From contig CAJUTU010000049.1 in assembly GCA_910589385.1 (NCBI GenBank), positions 1 to 24,370 of the forward strand: a stretch of DNA of 24,370 nt, read 5' to 3'. Positions 7,722-14,729 of this stretch are shown here, one piece after another. Numbering within the stretch: the stretch's first letter is position 1; each line of letters starts with the position of its first letter. The notes beneath the pieces were generated by a model. It was not told where the DNA came from, made no database searches, and saw nothing but the letters and a program-made list of their open reading frames with translations. The stretch comes from an uncultured Lachnospiraceae bacterium (GTDB taxonomy: Bacteria; Bacillota; Clostridia; Lachnospirales; Lachnospiraceae). A program made the translations under genes and the position numbers.

Positions 7722-8357
7722 TTAACGGATGAAATTGGTAAAGACTGCAGGTTCTTTTTCCGGCATTGGTACCCCTGCTTTTCTTGCGGCTTCCTGACAT
7801 TTCAGCAGATAAGCCATATTTCTTCCCAGCACCCGCATGGTATACAGCCCTTCCGCATCCTGCCTGACCTGTTCCGGGGCGGCGCCGTGTACCATATTCC
7901 AGTAACGGGACGAAACGACCGGCATCTCCTGGATCGTAAAATATTTGTTCATCTGGTCAAAGGTCGCCGTCGTGCCTGCCCTTCTTGCGGAAATAACCGC
8001 CGCTGCCGGCTTCATATAAAACGCCTTATTCGCATTCCCACGAAGTTCCGAATAAAACAGACGATCCATAAACGCCGTAATATTGCCGCACGCAGAACCA
8101 TAGTGGACAGGGGTTCCAAAGATAAACCCGTCTGCTTCATAGGTTTTGTGCCGGAATTCATTGACCACATCGTCAAACACACATTCCTTCTTTTCCCCGC
8201 ATTTCAGACAGGCAATACAGCCGCCGACAGGTTTATTCCCGATCCAGAAAATCTCGGTCTCAATCCCTTCCTTATTCAAAGTCCCAGCCACCTCACAGAG
8301 AGCGGTATAAGTACACCCGGTTTTATGCGGGCTTCCGTTGACTAACAATACTTTCAT
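7722..8357 (-). CDS. Flavodoxin-fold NAD(P)H-dependent FMN reductase/iron-sulfur flavoprotein
   Basis: This 211-residue cytosolic protein begins MKVLLVNGSPHKTGCTYTAL, the beta strand and phosphate loop that bind FMN in the flavodoxin-like reductases. A four-cysteine cluster follows at Cys47, Cys50, Cys53 and Cys59 (GCIACLKCGEKKEC), typical of the iron-sulfur flavoprotein branch. FGTPVHYGSACGN contributes the second flavin loop. It probably reduces quinones, azo or nitro compounds, or free flavin. Start 8357 has AAGGAG at ideal distance; the frame is open to 8462 but that extension crosses the palindromic element and promoter. Transcription likely starts inside the repeat element at 8393-8455. 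Confidence 0.88.
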   Translation of the reverse strand: MKVLLVNGSPHKTGCTYTALCEVAGTLNKEGIETEIFWIGNKPVGGCIACLKCGEKKECVFDDVVNEFRHKTYEADGFIFGTPVHYGSACGNITAFMDRLFYSELRGNANKAFYMKPAAAVISARRAGTTATFDQMNKYFTIQEMPVVSSRYWNMVHGAAPEQVRQDAEGLYTMRVLGRNMAYLLKCQEAARKAGVPMPEKEPAVFTNFIR

Positions 8358-8390
8358 CTTGCTTCTCTCCTTCTTATTTTTCATAGACAC

Positions 8391-8419
8391 ATTATAAGCA
8401 AAATGAGACCTCATAAGAA
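8391..8419 (-). promoter_or_regulatory. Candidate promoter of the flavodoxin gene, overlapping a palindrome
   Basis: On the minus strand a consensus -10 (TATAAT, 8396-8391) lies 17 bases after a weak -35 (TTCTTA, 8419-8414). The start point would be near 8384, giving a short leader with the AAGGAG site. The -35 falls in the loop of the CAAAATGAGAC/GTCTCATTTTG dyad and the spacer overlaps one arm, so a protein bound to the dyad would cover the promoter. Confidence 0.5.
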
Positions 8420-8455
8420 GTCTCATTTTGTTATTCAGTATAAACCTTATGGTTA
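8393..8455. repeat. Palindromic repeat element, copy A
   Basis: Arms CAAAATGAGAC (8399-8409) and GTCTCATTTTG (8420-8430) are perfect 11-bp inverted repeats with a 10-base loop. They are followed by TTATTCAGTATAAACCT and a second small dyad AACC/GGTT (8443-8454). Copy B at 12336-12399 shares both arms, the flank and the outer dyad, while the loop and the middle of the outer dyad differ. Copy A spans the transglutaminase stop and the flavodoxin promoter. It could be an operator, a two-way terminator or a small mobile repeat. Confidence 0.7.
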
Positions 8456-10426
8456 GAACCACACTCTTTTATAAAATGCCCGTTTCGGAAATGCATGTTT
8501 TGCGATACGCCTGTATATCTCTTCGGCAAAGCCGATTTTTTCAGGATCTGCAGGTGCTGGCCTGCCAAAAACTTCTTCATATACAATACCTGTAATCCGT
8601 TCTGCCTCTTCATAAGAAATCGCCGGAAATGTTTCTGCCAATTTTGCAGGAAACGACTTTTCTGAGCCATCGTACTCTTTCAAATATCCCGCGAAATGGA
8701 TCATACGGAGAAGCTGACTGTAAATCCTTGTGCTTCCTCCCTTTCTCATCCAAGTCCATTTGACCCGGTAATGCCAGACGAACATCAGGAATACCGCAGA
8801 AACCACAAGCGCTGCCATGCACTGGAGAAATCCTGTGGCAGCCTCCTTAGAAAACCGGATATTCTGCCCTGTAAACGGTATCTCAGACTGCGGTTCCGGT
8901 CTTTCCTCCGGTTCCGTCCGCCCTTCAGAGTCATCTGAAGGGATGAAACTGGCTGTCGGCCATGCCTGCCGCTGATCCTGAGTTTTGTTTCCTTCTCCTG
9001 CCGATACCGTATGATTTTCCAGATCAACGGTCACTTCCACAGGTATCCATCCATAATCCTCAACAAAGATTTCCGGCCATGCATGGGCTGACGCGTCTGT
9101 CACCGCCGCATGCCAGCATCCATCCTCCTGATGCTCAAAATCAGACCGCAAGATCCGGTATCCGGCAGCATAACGGGCCGGTATTCCGTACAGGCGGTAC
9201 ATCAGCACTGCCGCCGAGGCAAAATGCTGGCAGTATCCCTCTTTTTTTTCAAACAAAAAAAATTCCACAGGTTCCTTATGAAGCGGAATCATTCCCGGCG
9301 TCCGGGTATATGACACCTGATCCCGCAGATAACCGCGGATGAATTCTGTGACCTTCTCCCTGCTTTCCATCGGATGGTCTCCACATAAGCCTGAAAGTCC
9401 GGGAACCTCTTCTTCAGGCACCTCGGTATAAGCTTCTTTTGCTTCTTTCAGATAGGCATCCTGTACCTCCTGATACCAGTCCCTGGCGGTCTCAAAATAT
9501 CGATTGGCATCGTCCCAGTCGATCTCTATTTCGCCCTGTTCAAAATATTCCAGCTTGTATTCCGCATAATGATCGGGATTCCAGAAATTTTTATCCCATC
9601 TTCCATAATATGGTTCATACCAATCCGCTCTTGAATTCCTGTGATATTCAATGAACAGCTCTCTGCTTTCCGGATGGCTGAGTGTGCTCATGTTCATAGC
9701 AAAATACAGGCTTTCATACAAATTTTCTATCCAGCCCTCCCATTGCTCCCAGTGCAGTGTATTTTGGTTCATCCGTTCAAAGAGGATTTTGTCGTCCGCA
9801 GGTTCCCATTTCCCGTCTGTATAGGCTCCGCCGGTGAAACCCTTAAGATACAGATCTTCTGAGGGTTCTTCGCTCACACGCACCGTGAACTGCTCAATAT
9901 CCGCCGGATAAATATTCCCGCAGTTGACCACACCATCTGAAAACTGATCTGTCGTCCCCGACGCACGCTTTATATTTCTCCTGACAATCCCCTCGGCCTG
10001 ATAAACGGCCTGATACAGCCCATCCGTATTCCACCGGACCAGAATTGCCGCTGCCAGAAAAAAGACCGCCGGGACGATCAAGGCCATCCGCCCCAGTATA
10101 GGAAGATGCAGGCTCCCACTGGTTTTTTTCAGATTATGCAGCATAAAGAACGCAAACTGAAAGATCACCATGAAAAACAGGGTACTCATCTCCCACTTTA
10201 TTCCGGATAAGGCTGCCCCCAGCATCAGCCCTGACACGCAGAAAAATACCGGCCAATGCCATTTCATGAAAATTTCAAAGAAAATCCACAAGGAAATAAG
10301 AATACCAGCCTCCACCAGATATCCGCCCCACTGATTCCACCACAGCCCCTCTGCGGATCTGAGCAGCAGGAGGCTTCCGCAGATCCCGGACAGTAAAAAC
10401 AGCCATCTCCAGGAATTTCCTTTCAT
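8453..10426 (-). CDS. Transmembrane transglutaminase-like protein (TgpA family) with DUF4129-like tail
   Basis: This 657-residue membrane protein has about five or six N-terminal transmembrane helices (to about 135), a large outside domain, one helix near 530-550 and a cytosolic DUF4129-like tail. The transglutaminase core is clear: Cys399 in EGYCQHFASAAVLMYRLYGI and His448 in SAHAWPEIF. The third position, usually Asp in a GWxPxD context, is Glu464 (GWIPVEVT). TgpA-type proteins are thought to act on envelope or secreted proteins with DUF58 and MoxR partners. The start at 10426 overlaps the DUF58 stop (ATGA, 10423-10426) and has GGAGAT upstream; the frame is open to 10450. The Trp/Tyr/Asp-rich stretch 220-340 is an insert before the catalytic core. 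Confidence 0.9.
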   Translation of the reverse strand: MKGNSWRWLFLLSGICGSLLLLRSAEGLWWNQWGGYLVEAGILISLWIFFEIFMKWHWPVFFCVSGLMLGAALSGIKWEMSTLFFMVIFQFAFFMLHNLKKTSGSLHLPILGRMALIVPAVFFLAAAILVRWNTDGLYQAVYQAEGIVRRNIKRASGTTDQFSDGVVNCGNIYPADIEQFTVRVSEEPSEDLYLKGFTGGAYTDGKWEPADDKILFERMNQNTLHWEQWEGWIENLYESLYFAMNMSTLSHPESRELFIEYHRNSRADWYEPYYGRWDKNFWNPDHYAEYKLEYFEQGEIEIDWDDANRYFETARDWYQEVQDAYLKEAKEAYTEVPEEEVPGLSGLCGDHPMESREKVTEFIRGYLRDQVSYTRTPGMIPLHKEPVEFFLFEKKEGYCQHFASAAVLMYRLYGIPARYAAGYRILRSDFEHQEDGCWHAAVTDASAHAWPEIFVEDYGWIPVEVTVDLENHTVSAGEGNKTQDQRQAWPTASFIPSDDSEGRTEPEERPEPQSEIPFTGQNIRFSKEAATGFLQCMAALVVSAVFLMFVWHYRVKWTWMRKGGSTRIYSQLLRMIHFAGYLKEYDGSEKSFPAKLAETFPAISYEEAERITGIVYEEVFGRPAPADPEKIGFAEEIYRRIAKHAFPKRAFYKRVWF

Positions 10427-11538
10427 ATTGTAATCTCCATTTCTTCCCATTCGTCCTTAAAATGCTCCGGGGTAAAACAGATCAGCTCCTTCCCGCAGAA
10501 AAAGAGCTTCAGATCCAATCCAAAACGAAACATCATGTCCTCTGACATTCCGTCCCCCAGGGACATCCCGTGTCCAGCGCCTTTCGGATCACGGTTCCCT
10601 TCCGCTGTAAAGCCGGTATTTTTTTCTGTCCAGTCCCTCTCATACAATTCTTCAAATACCATAGCCGCTGAGGCTGCATCCTCTGCCAGCCGGCTGATTT
10701 CCACTTCCTCATGATCCTTCCAGTGGAGTTCTGCAAGAAACCCTTTCTCTAAAAAACAGAAAACCAGAAGCCATAGGATCTCATAAAACGCACTGATCTC
10801 CATGATACACTTTGTATCTTTCCCGCCGAAATCCAAATAAATGTTTACACTCTTCTTTTCTGTCTCCCGATATTCCTTTACCCATAAGATGTCTGTTCTC
10901 GCACTCTGTTTCCAATGGATATAACGATAGGAATCTCCCTGCGCATATTCCCGAAGCTGCAGGAATTCATCCCCAAAGGTTCCTTTTTTCAGCATTTCAC
11001 TCTGCAGCGCTTCCGGCAATGCCGCTGATATTCCGTCCAAAATATACATTCCTTCTTCCGGCGGCAGAAGAGTGACCGTCAGCTCCCCACAGTACTTGAG
11101 ACTCGACCGAAAGAGAGAAAAATAATCATATATATAAATGTTTTCCACACGGACAGACAGCTTTCCGTTCCATGGAGTCAAAATCCTGATCCATACCCAG
11201 TCCCTTTTCTTTTTATCAATATTTCCTGAATATGTCACATAGTTTCTGGCAGCCTCCCCTTCATAACCATAAGAAACCCGGATTTGAAAACGGCTGACCG
11301 GCAGCATTCCGGTATTGTCCACCTGAAAAGGACATTCCACATACTCGTCCCTGTTTACCGACATCTGCTGCTGTCCGAATTGAATTTTCATGTTTCTTTT
11401 CAGGAAACGTACACATACCGGCATGCTTAAGAGAATCATCATCTGTAAGACTGCTGATATCATAAGCATGTCTGCCCTGAACATTGCGGCAAAATACCAT
11501 GTCAGCAAGGTCAGGGCCGCAAACCATATTTTTTTCAT
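10423..11538 (-). CDS. DUF58 domain protein
   Basis: This 371-residue protein has two N-terminal hydrophobic segments (about 5-45) and the DUF58 signature at 196-214, REYAQGDSYRYIHWKQSAR. DUF58 proteins resemble von Willebrand A-type folds and are almost always encoded with a MoxR-type AAA ATPase and a TgpA transglutaminase. Here the transglutaminase follows, but the gene before is a RibD-like reductase and no MoxR gene is in the window. The start overlaps the reductase stop by four bases (ATGA, 11535-11538) and the stop overlaps the transglutaminase start, so the three genes are translationally coupled. Its role is probably structural or chaperone-like in an envelope complex; the biochemical function is unproven for the family. 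Confidence 0.9.
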   Translation of the reverse strand: MKKIWFAALTLLTWYFAAMFRADMLMISAVLQMMILLSMPVCVRFLKRNMKIQFGQQQMSVNRDEYVECPFQVDNTGMLPVSRFQIRVSYGYEGEAARNYVTYSGNIDKKKRDWVWIRILTPWNGKLSVRVENIYIYDYFSLFRSSLKYCGELTVTLLPPEEGMYILDGISAALPEALQSEMLKKGTFGDEFLQLREYAQGDSYRYIHWKQSARTDILWVKEYRETEKKSVNIYLDFGGKDTKCIMEISAFYEILWLLVFCFLEKGFLAELHWKDHEEVEISRLAEDAASAAMVFEELYERDWTEKNTGFTAEGNRDPKGAGHGMSLGDGMSEDMMFRFGLDLKLFFCGKELICFTPEHFKDEWEEMEITI

Positions 11539-12245
11539 CCTCTTGTCCGATAATTCAAATACAATCCCCCTGCTCCCAATGGTTCTGCTTTTTTCAATTC
11601 AAATTCCACCGGCTTTCCCTCCGGCAGGGACGGTATCCTGGTAAACAAAGCCGCCTGTCCCGCACCGGCGTCTGTTACAGGCGACAGCAAAAGGCTTAAT
11701 TCATCAATAATTCCTGCCTGCAGAAATGACCAGTTCACCATTCCTCCCCCGCAGACCAATACCTTTTCAATCCCAAAATGCTGAGCCAGCTTTTCCGCTG
11801 CAGTCCTGCAGTCCAGATTCTCTTTCCCACAGATCATATAGGAAACACCGATCCTGCGCAGATACGCTTTATATGCCGGCAAAGTGGATTCTGTCAGCAC
11901 TTCGATCACATGGGCATCGGGCCTTCCTGACGCTTTCCATATACCGGATTCCCATCCGATCTCTCCTTTTGTATCCACAGACACATAGTAGAAACCCGCG
12001 CCCGCATACGCAATGAAATCTCCTTCCGGCACTTCCGCCGTCTCCTTCAACTGGGGCTTCCTGAATCCTGTAAATTCCTTCGTTGTGGCAGTGCCATAGA
12101 GCCATGCGTCTGCTCCCAGTTCTGTCCGGATACGTCCATACTCCGCGCCTAACTGCCTGGTTGACGCCATTTCCATAAAAGGTCCGTTGATCCTGCCGTC
12201 CAGAGAACTTAAAATATGACAAATAAAATATGGCCTTTTCATCAT
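11535..12245 (-). CDS. RibD C-terminal/dihydrofolate reductase-like protein
   Basis: This 236-residue cytosolic protein matches the RibD_C/DHFR-like reductase fold: PYFICHILSSLDGRINGPFM at the N-terminus, EYGRIRTELGADAWLYG (substrate loop), and the NADPH-binding VLVCGGGMVNWSFLQAGIID near 170. It ends with LSLLLSPVTDAGAGQAALF as in stand-alone members. It lacks a deaminase domain, so it is not a full riboflavin-pathway RibD; an NADPH-dependent reduction of a pterin- or lactam-like compound is the family expectation. Start 12245 (ATGATG; 12242 is equally possible) follows AAAGGAGG. It is first in the coupled reductase-DUF58-transglutaminase operon, about 90 bp downstream of repeat copy B. The pairing with envelope genes is unusual. 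Confidence 0.85.
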   Translation of the reverse strand: MMKRPYFICHILSSLDGRINGPFMEMASTRQLGAEYGRIRTELGADAWLYGTATTKEFTGFRKPQLKETAEVPEGDFIAYAGAGFYYVSVDTKGEIGWESGIWKASGRPDAHVIEVLTESTLPAYKAYLRRIGVSYMICGKENLDCRTAAEKLAQHFGIEKVLVCGGGMVNWSFLQAGIIDELSLLLSPVTDAGAGQAALFTRIPSLPEGKPVEFELKKAEPLGAGGLYLNYRTRG

Positions 12246-12335
12246 GACTTCCTCCTTTTTATGTCGAGTACTTATGTCATCTGTAATGCATAGATTCCTG
12301 CTTCTTCCATCTCAATTGTTTCGTTTCTGCTTTAG

Positions 12336-12399
12336 TATAACAAAATGAGACCTCCCGGGAGAAGTCTCATTTTGTTATTCAGTATAAACCTGCCGGTTA
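12336..12399. repeat. Palindromic repeat element, copy B
   Basis: Perfect 15-bp arms ATAACAAAATGAGAC (12337-12351) and GTCTCATTTTGTTAT (12364-12378) enclose a 12-base loop that itself contains the palindrome CTCCCGGGAG (12352-12361). The flank TTCAGTATAAACCT and outer dyad AACC/GGTT match copy A at 8393-8455. It lies 12 bp after the LysR stop and about 90 bp before the RibD-like start. On the minus strand a -10-like TATACT (12339-12334) sits just past the dyad, but its -35 is poor, so a promoter is less convincing here than in copy A. Confidence 0.7.
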
Positions 12400-12410
12400 T
12401 ATGTTTCGGT

Positions 12411-13319
12411 TCAGGGCATTCCGCCCTCCGCAATCGCTTTTTCGGCAGCGGATAACAGCTTCTTTACTTTTTCAGAGGGCTCCATGGAGTACAGCAGGCC
12501 GTATGGGATACTGTAGTTCCATTCCACCGGTATGATCTTCATAAGCGGATGCACACTTTCCCAGTTTTTAATTGCCAGCAGAACATCATTGCTGTTCTCA
12601 CAGCGGTTAAATACCTCCAGATTATAGAACTCAAAATCTATCACTTGGATCTGCGGATGACGTTCCCTTAGATCATCCCGGAGAATATCCACATATTTAC
12701 TCCACCCACGCTGTATCAACAGCATATTCTCCCCATACAGATCTTCCATCGCCAGCGTTTCTTTCCCGGCCAGTCTGTGATGCAGCGCTACAGCGCAGCA
12801 AAACGGCTCTTTACTGATCTGCATGCCGCTGCATTTTCTAAGACTCAGCATGGTATCGTCAAAGATACCTGCGATCACATCGATATTCTGCTCCAGATTT
12901 CCCAGGATCTCCCGCGCGTTTTCCGGCGTATTTTCAAAAGGAACCAGTTTAAACTTCAGATCCGGGCAATACTTCTGGATTCTCGGCCATAAAGTCATAA
13001 ACACCTGGGGCGGAGTCATGGGCGACACACCGATCCGGATCACTCCCTCCTGATTGTTCTGCGCGTTCCGTGCCCGTGATACGGAATCCTTACAATACTG
13101 GATCAGGTATTTTGCGTCCTGATACAGGGACTTCCCTGCTTCCGTCACGATCAGCCCCCTGTGTGTCCTCTCAAATAAATGCAGATCCAGGCTGCTTTCC
13201 AGGGAATTGATCTGTTTGATGACCGCAGGAGCTGTGATATACAGCTTTTCCGCGGCCTTGCTAAAACTCCCGGAATCGACCACACAGATAAATGTTTCAA
13301 GCTGGGGATTATACATCAT
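12411..13319 (-). CDS. LysR family transcriptional regulator (first)
   Basis: This 302-residue regulator has the N-terminal winged helix-turn-helix (residues 1-65: QLETFICVVDSGSFSKAAEK, then LYITAPAVIKQINSLESSL, LFERTHRGLIVTEAG) and the effector-binding domain from about 90 (GVIRIGVSPMTPPQVFMTLW). LysR proteins activate or repress redox and catabolic genes on binding a small ligand. The start follows GAGGAG with a rather long spacing of about 10 bases; two ATG codons in tandem (13319, 13316) are possible. Likely targets are neighbouring minus-strand genes, but no divergent partner is attached. It ends just before repeat copy B. The ligand is unknown. Confidence 0.92.
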   Translation of the reverse strand: MMYNPQLETFICVVDSGSFSKAAEKLYITAPAVIKQINSLESSLDLHLFERTHRGLIVTEAGKSLYQDAKYLIQYCKDSVSRARNAQNNQEGVIRIGVSPMTPPQVFMTLWPRIQKYCPDLKFKLVPFENTPENAREILGNLEQNIDVIAGIFDDTMLSLRKCSGMQISKEPFCCAVALHHRLAGKETLAMEDLYGENMLLIQRGWSKYVDILRDDLRERHPQIQVIDFEFYNLEVFNRCENSNDVLLAIKNWESVHPLMKIIPVEWNYSIPYGLLYSMEPSEKVKKLLSAAEKAIAEGGMP

Positions 13320-13407
13320 GCAGACATCTCTCCTCTTCTAATTCCTATACCCAAAGGGCACCCCATTATGGCCATACGGCCGTTTCATAAGATAGGATCT
13401 GTTATTC

Positions 13408-13441
13408 AAGGATGCCTTGCGCCTTGCTGCAAGGCATCCTT
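13408..13441. terminator. Strong 12-bp hairpin between DUF362 and LysR genes
   Basis: AAGGATGCCTTG (13408-13419) pairs perfectly with CAAGGCATCCTT (13430-13441) across a 10-base loop. It lies about 70 bp after the DUF362 stop and about 90 bp before the first LysR start. There is no run of T on either side (minus-strand tail GAATAACAG), so it is not a standard intrinsic terminator. It could act as an mRNA 3' stabiliser or an operator. Confidence 0.45.
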
Positions 13442-13513
13442 CCAGTAAAGCAGCGGTTTCAGACATCCATCGCCGTCAGGCGGCTTTTCAATGGGCTGGA
13501 TGCGTTACAAAAA

Positions 13514-14533
13514 TCAGCCGTCAATCCTCTTTAGCTGATAAGAGCGGCTTCCCAGTCCGATCTCCTCCCCATGCTCAAGAACAAGCTCCGCATTGCGGCT
13601 CTCCATGCGGCTGACCAGAGCCTCTCTCCCCTCTGACTGATAGATCAGATCCACGCAGGCCTGATCCAATGCTACAGGATCAGCGGACGCCAGGATCCCG
13701 ATATCATGAATATCCGGTTCAGCGGGATTGCCGTCACAGTCACAGTCGATCGACAGATGATTCATCACATTGATAAACAGGATATTTCCATCCAGCGCGT
13801 CTACGACAGACTTTCCGGCCTCAGCCATGGACTCCAGAAACGCGTTCTGCTCTCCGCCCCACGGGCTGTCGTGGCTGCTGCCTGCCGTATGGATCAGACA
13901 CTTTCCTTCCGCTGACCCGATACCGATGGAAATATTTTTAATCGCGCCGCCAAAACCTGCCATCGCATGTCCTTTGAAATGGGACAGCACCAGGAATCCG
14001 TCATATTCCGGGAAATGCGCGCCCACATAGTTTTCTTTCAGACGGGTTCCGCCCTCTACCGGAATCGTTGCCGAACCGTCCTCATCCATGATCACCACAT
14101 CCGCAATTTCCGTAAAACCATGATCCTCCGCCACCTGATAATGCATGGCTGTTTCTGACCGTGAGCCTCCATAGGCTGTATTACATTCCACAATAGTGCC
14201 GTTTACAGATTGTACCAGTTCTTTGATCAGATTCGGATCCAGATAGTTGCTGGCCGGAGGTTCTCCGGTGGACAGCTTGACCGCGGTCTGATTGCCTTCC
14301 AGCCCTGTGCCCAACGCAGTATAGATCTCCATCAGGGCTTCCGGGGTGATCTCTGCAGTCATATACACGATACTGCCCTCATTCTCTTGCTCATGCTGTT
14401 CATGAGTATAGCTCAGTTCCACCTCCCCGCCCATCATGCTCTGCATATTTCTAATAAAGAAAAATCCTCCGATCCCTGCAATGACCAACAAGACACCCGC
14501 CGCGATCGCGATCCATTTTACGATTCGTTTCAT
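13514..14533 (-). CDS. Membrane-anchored DUF362 protein
   Basis: This 339-residue protein has one N-terminal transmembrane anchor (about 5-27, IAIAAGVLLVIAGIGGFFFI), then an outside or membrane-attached DUF362 domain. Family features include TAVKLSTGEPP near 83, HFKGHAMAGFGGAIKNISIG, and the acidic DCDCDGNPAEPDIHDIGILA with SADPVALDQACVDLI. DUF362 members are often annotated as iron-sulfur or uncharacterised redox proteins, but this copy has no ferredoxin CxxCxxC cluster, so a redox role is uncertain. The start is ATG at 14533 following AGAAGGGAGA. It is divergent from the second LysR gene, with 196 bp between starts, which suggests control by that regulator. Confidence 0.85.
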   Translation of the reverse strand: MKRIVKWIAIAAGVLLVIAGIGGFFFIRNMQSMMGGEVELSYTHEQHEQENEGSIVYMTAEITPEALMEIYTALGTGLEGNQTAVKLSTGEPPASNYLDPNLIKELVQSVNGTIVECNTAYGGSRSETAMHYQVAEDHGFTEIADVVIMDEDGSATIPVEGGTRLKENYVGAHFPEYDGFLVLSHFKGHAMAGFGGAIKNISIGIGSAEGKCLIHTAGSSHDSPWGGEQNAFLESMAEAGKSVVDALDGNILFINVMNHLSIDCDCDGNPAEPDIHDIGILASADPVALDQACVDLIYQSEGREALVSRMESRNAELVLEHGEEIGLGSRSYQLKRIDG

Positions 14534-14596
14534 AAATGCATCTCCCTTCTACTTTTATTCAGTATAATAAGAATTTCCCCAAAAGTACAGTGCGGA

Positions 14597-14618
14597 TTAT
14601 GAAATCCAGATTGCATAA
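14597..14618. promoter_or_regulatory. LysR-type box candidate between DUF362 and the second LysR gene
   Basis: TTATG (14597-14601) and CATAA (14614-14618) form an interrupted dyad with a 12-base centre, in the shape of the T-N11-A sites bound by LysR proteins. It lies about 65-85 bp upstream of the DUF362 start and in the divergent region of its neighbouring regulator. A second dyad, GGTCA-AGATA-TGACC (14646-14660), lies closer to the LysR start and could be the autoregulatory site. Confidence 0.45.
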
Positions 14619-14729
14619 AACGAAACCTGGTTACGGAGCATGCCCGGTCAAGATATGACCTGTAACAAAATCTGTGTATTTACACCTGCCTTCGAGCATG
14701 TTAAACTGAAAATGACAGGAGGAACGGCC

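Noticed and set aside
7635..8345. 236-codon plus-strand frame
   Set aside because: It is antisense to the flavodoxin-like gene and shows no family features.
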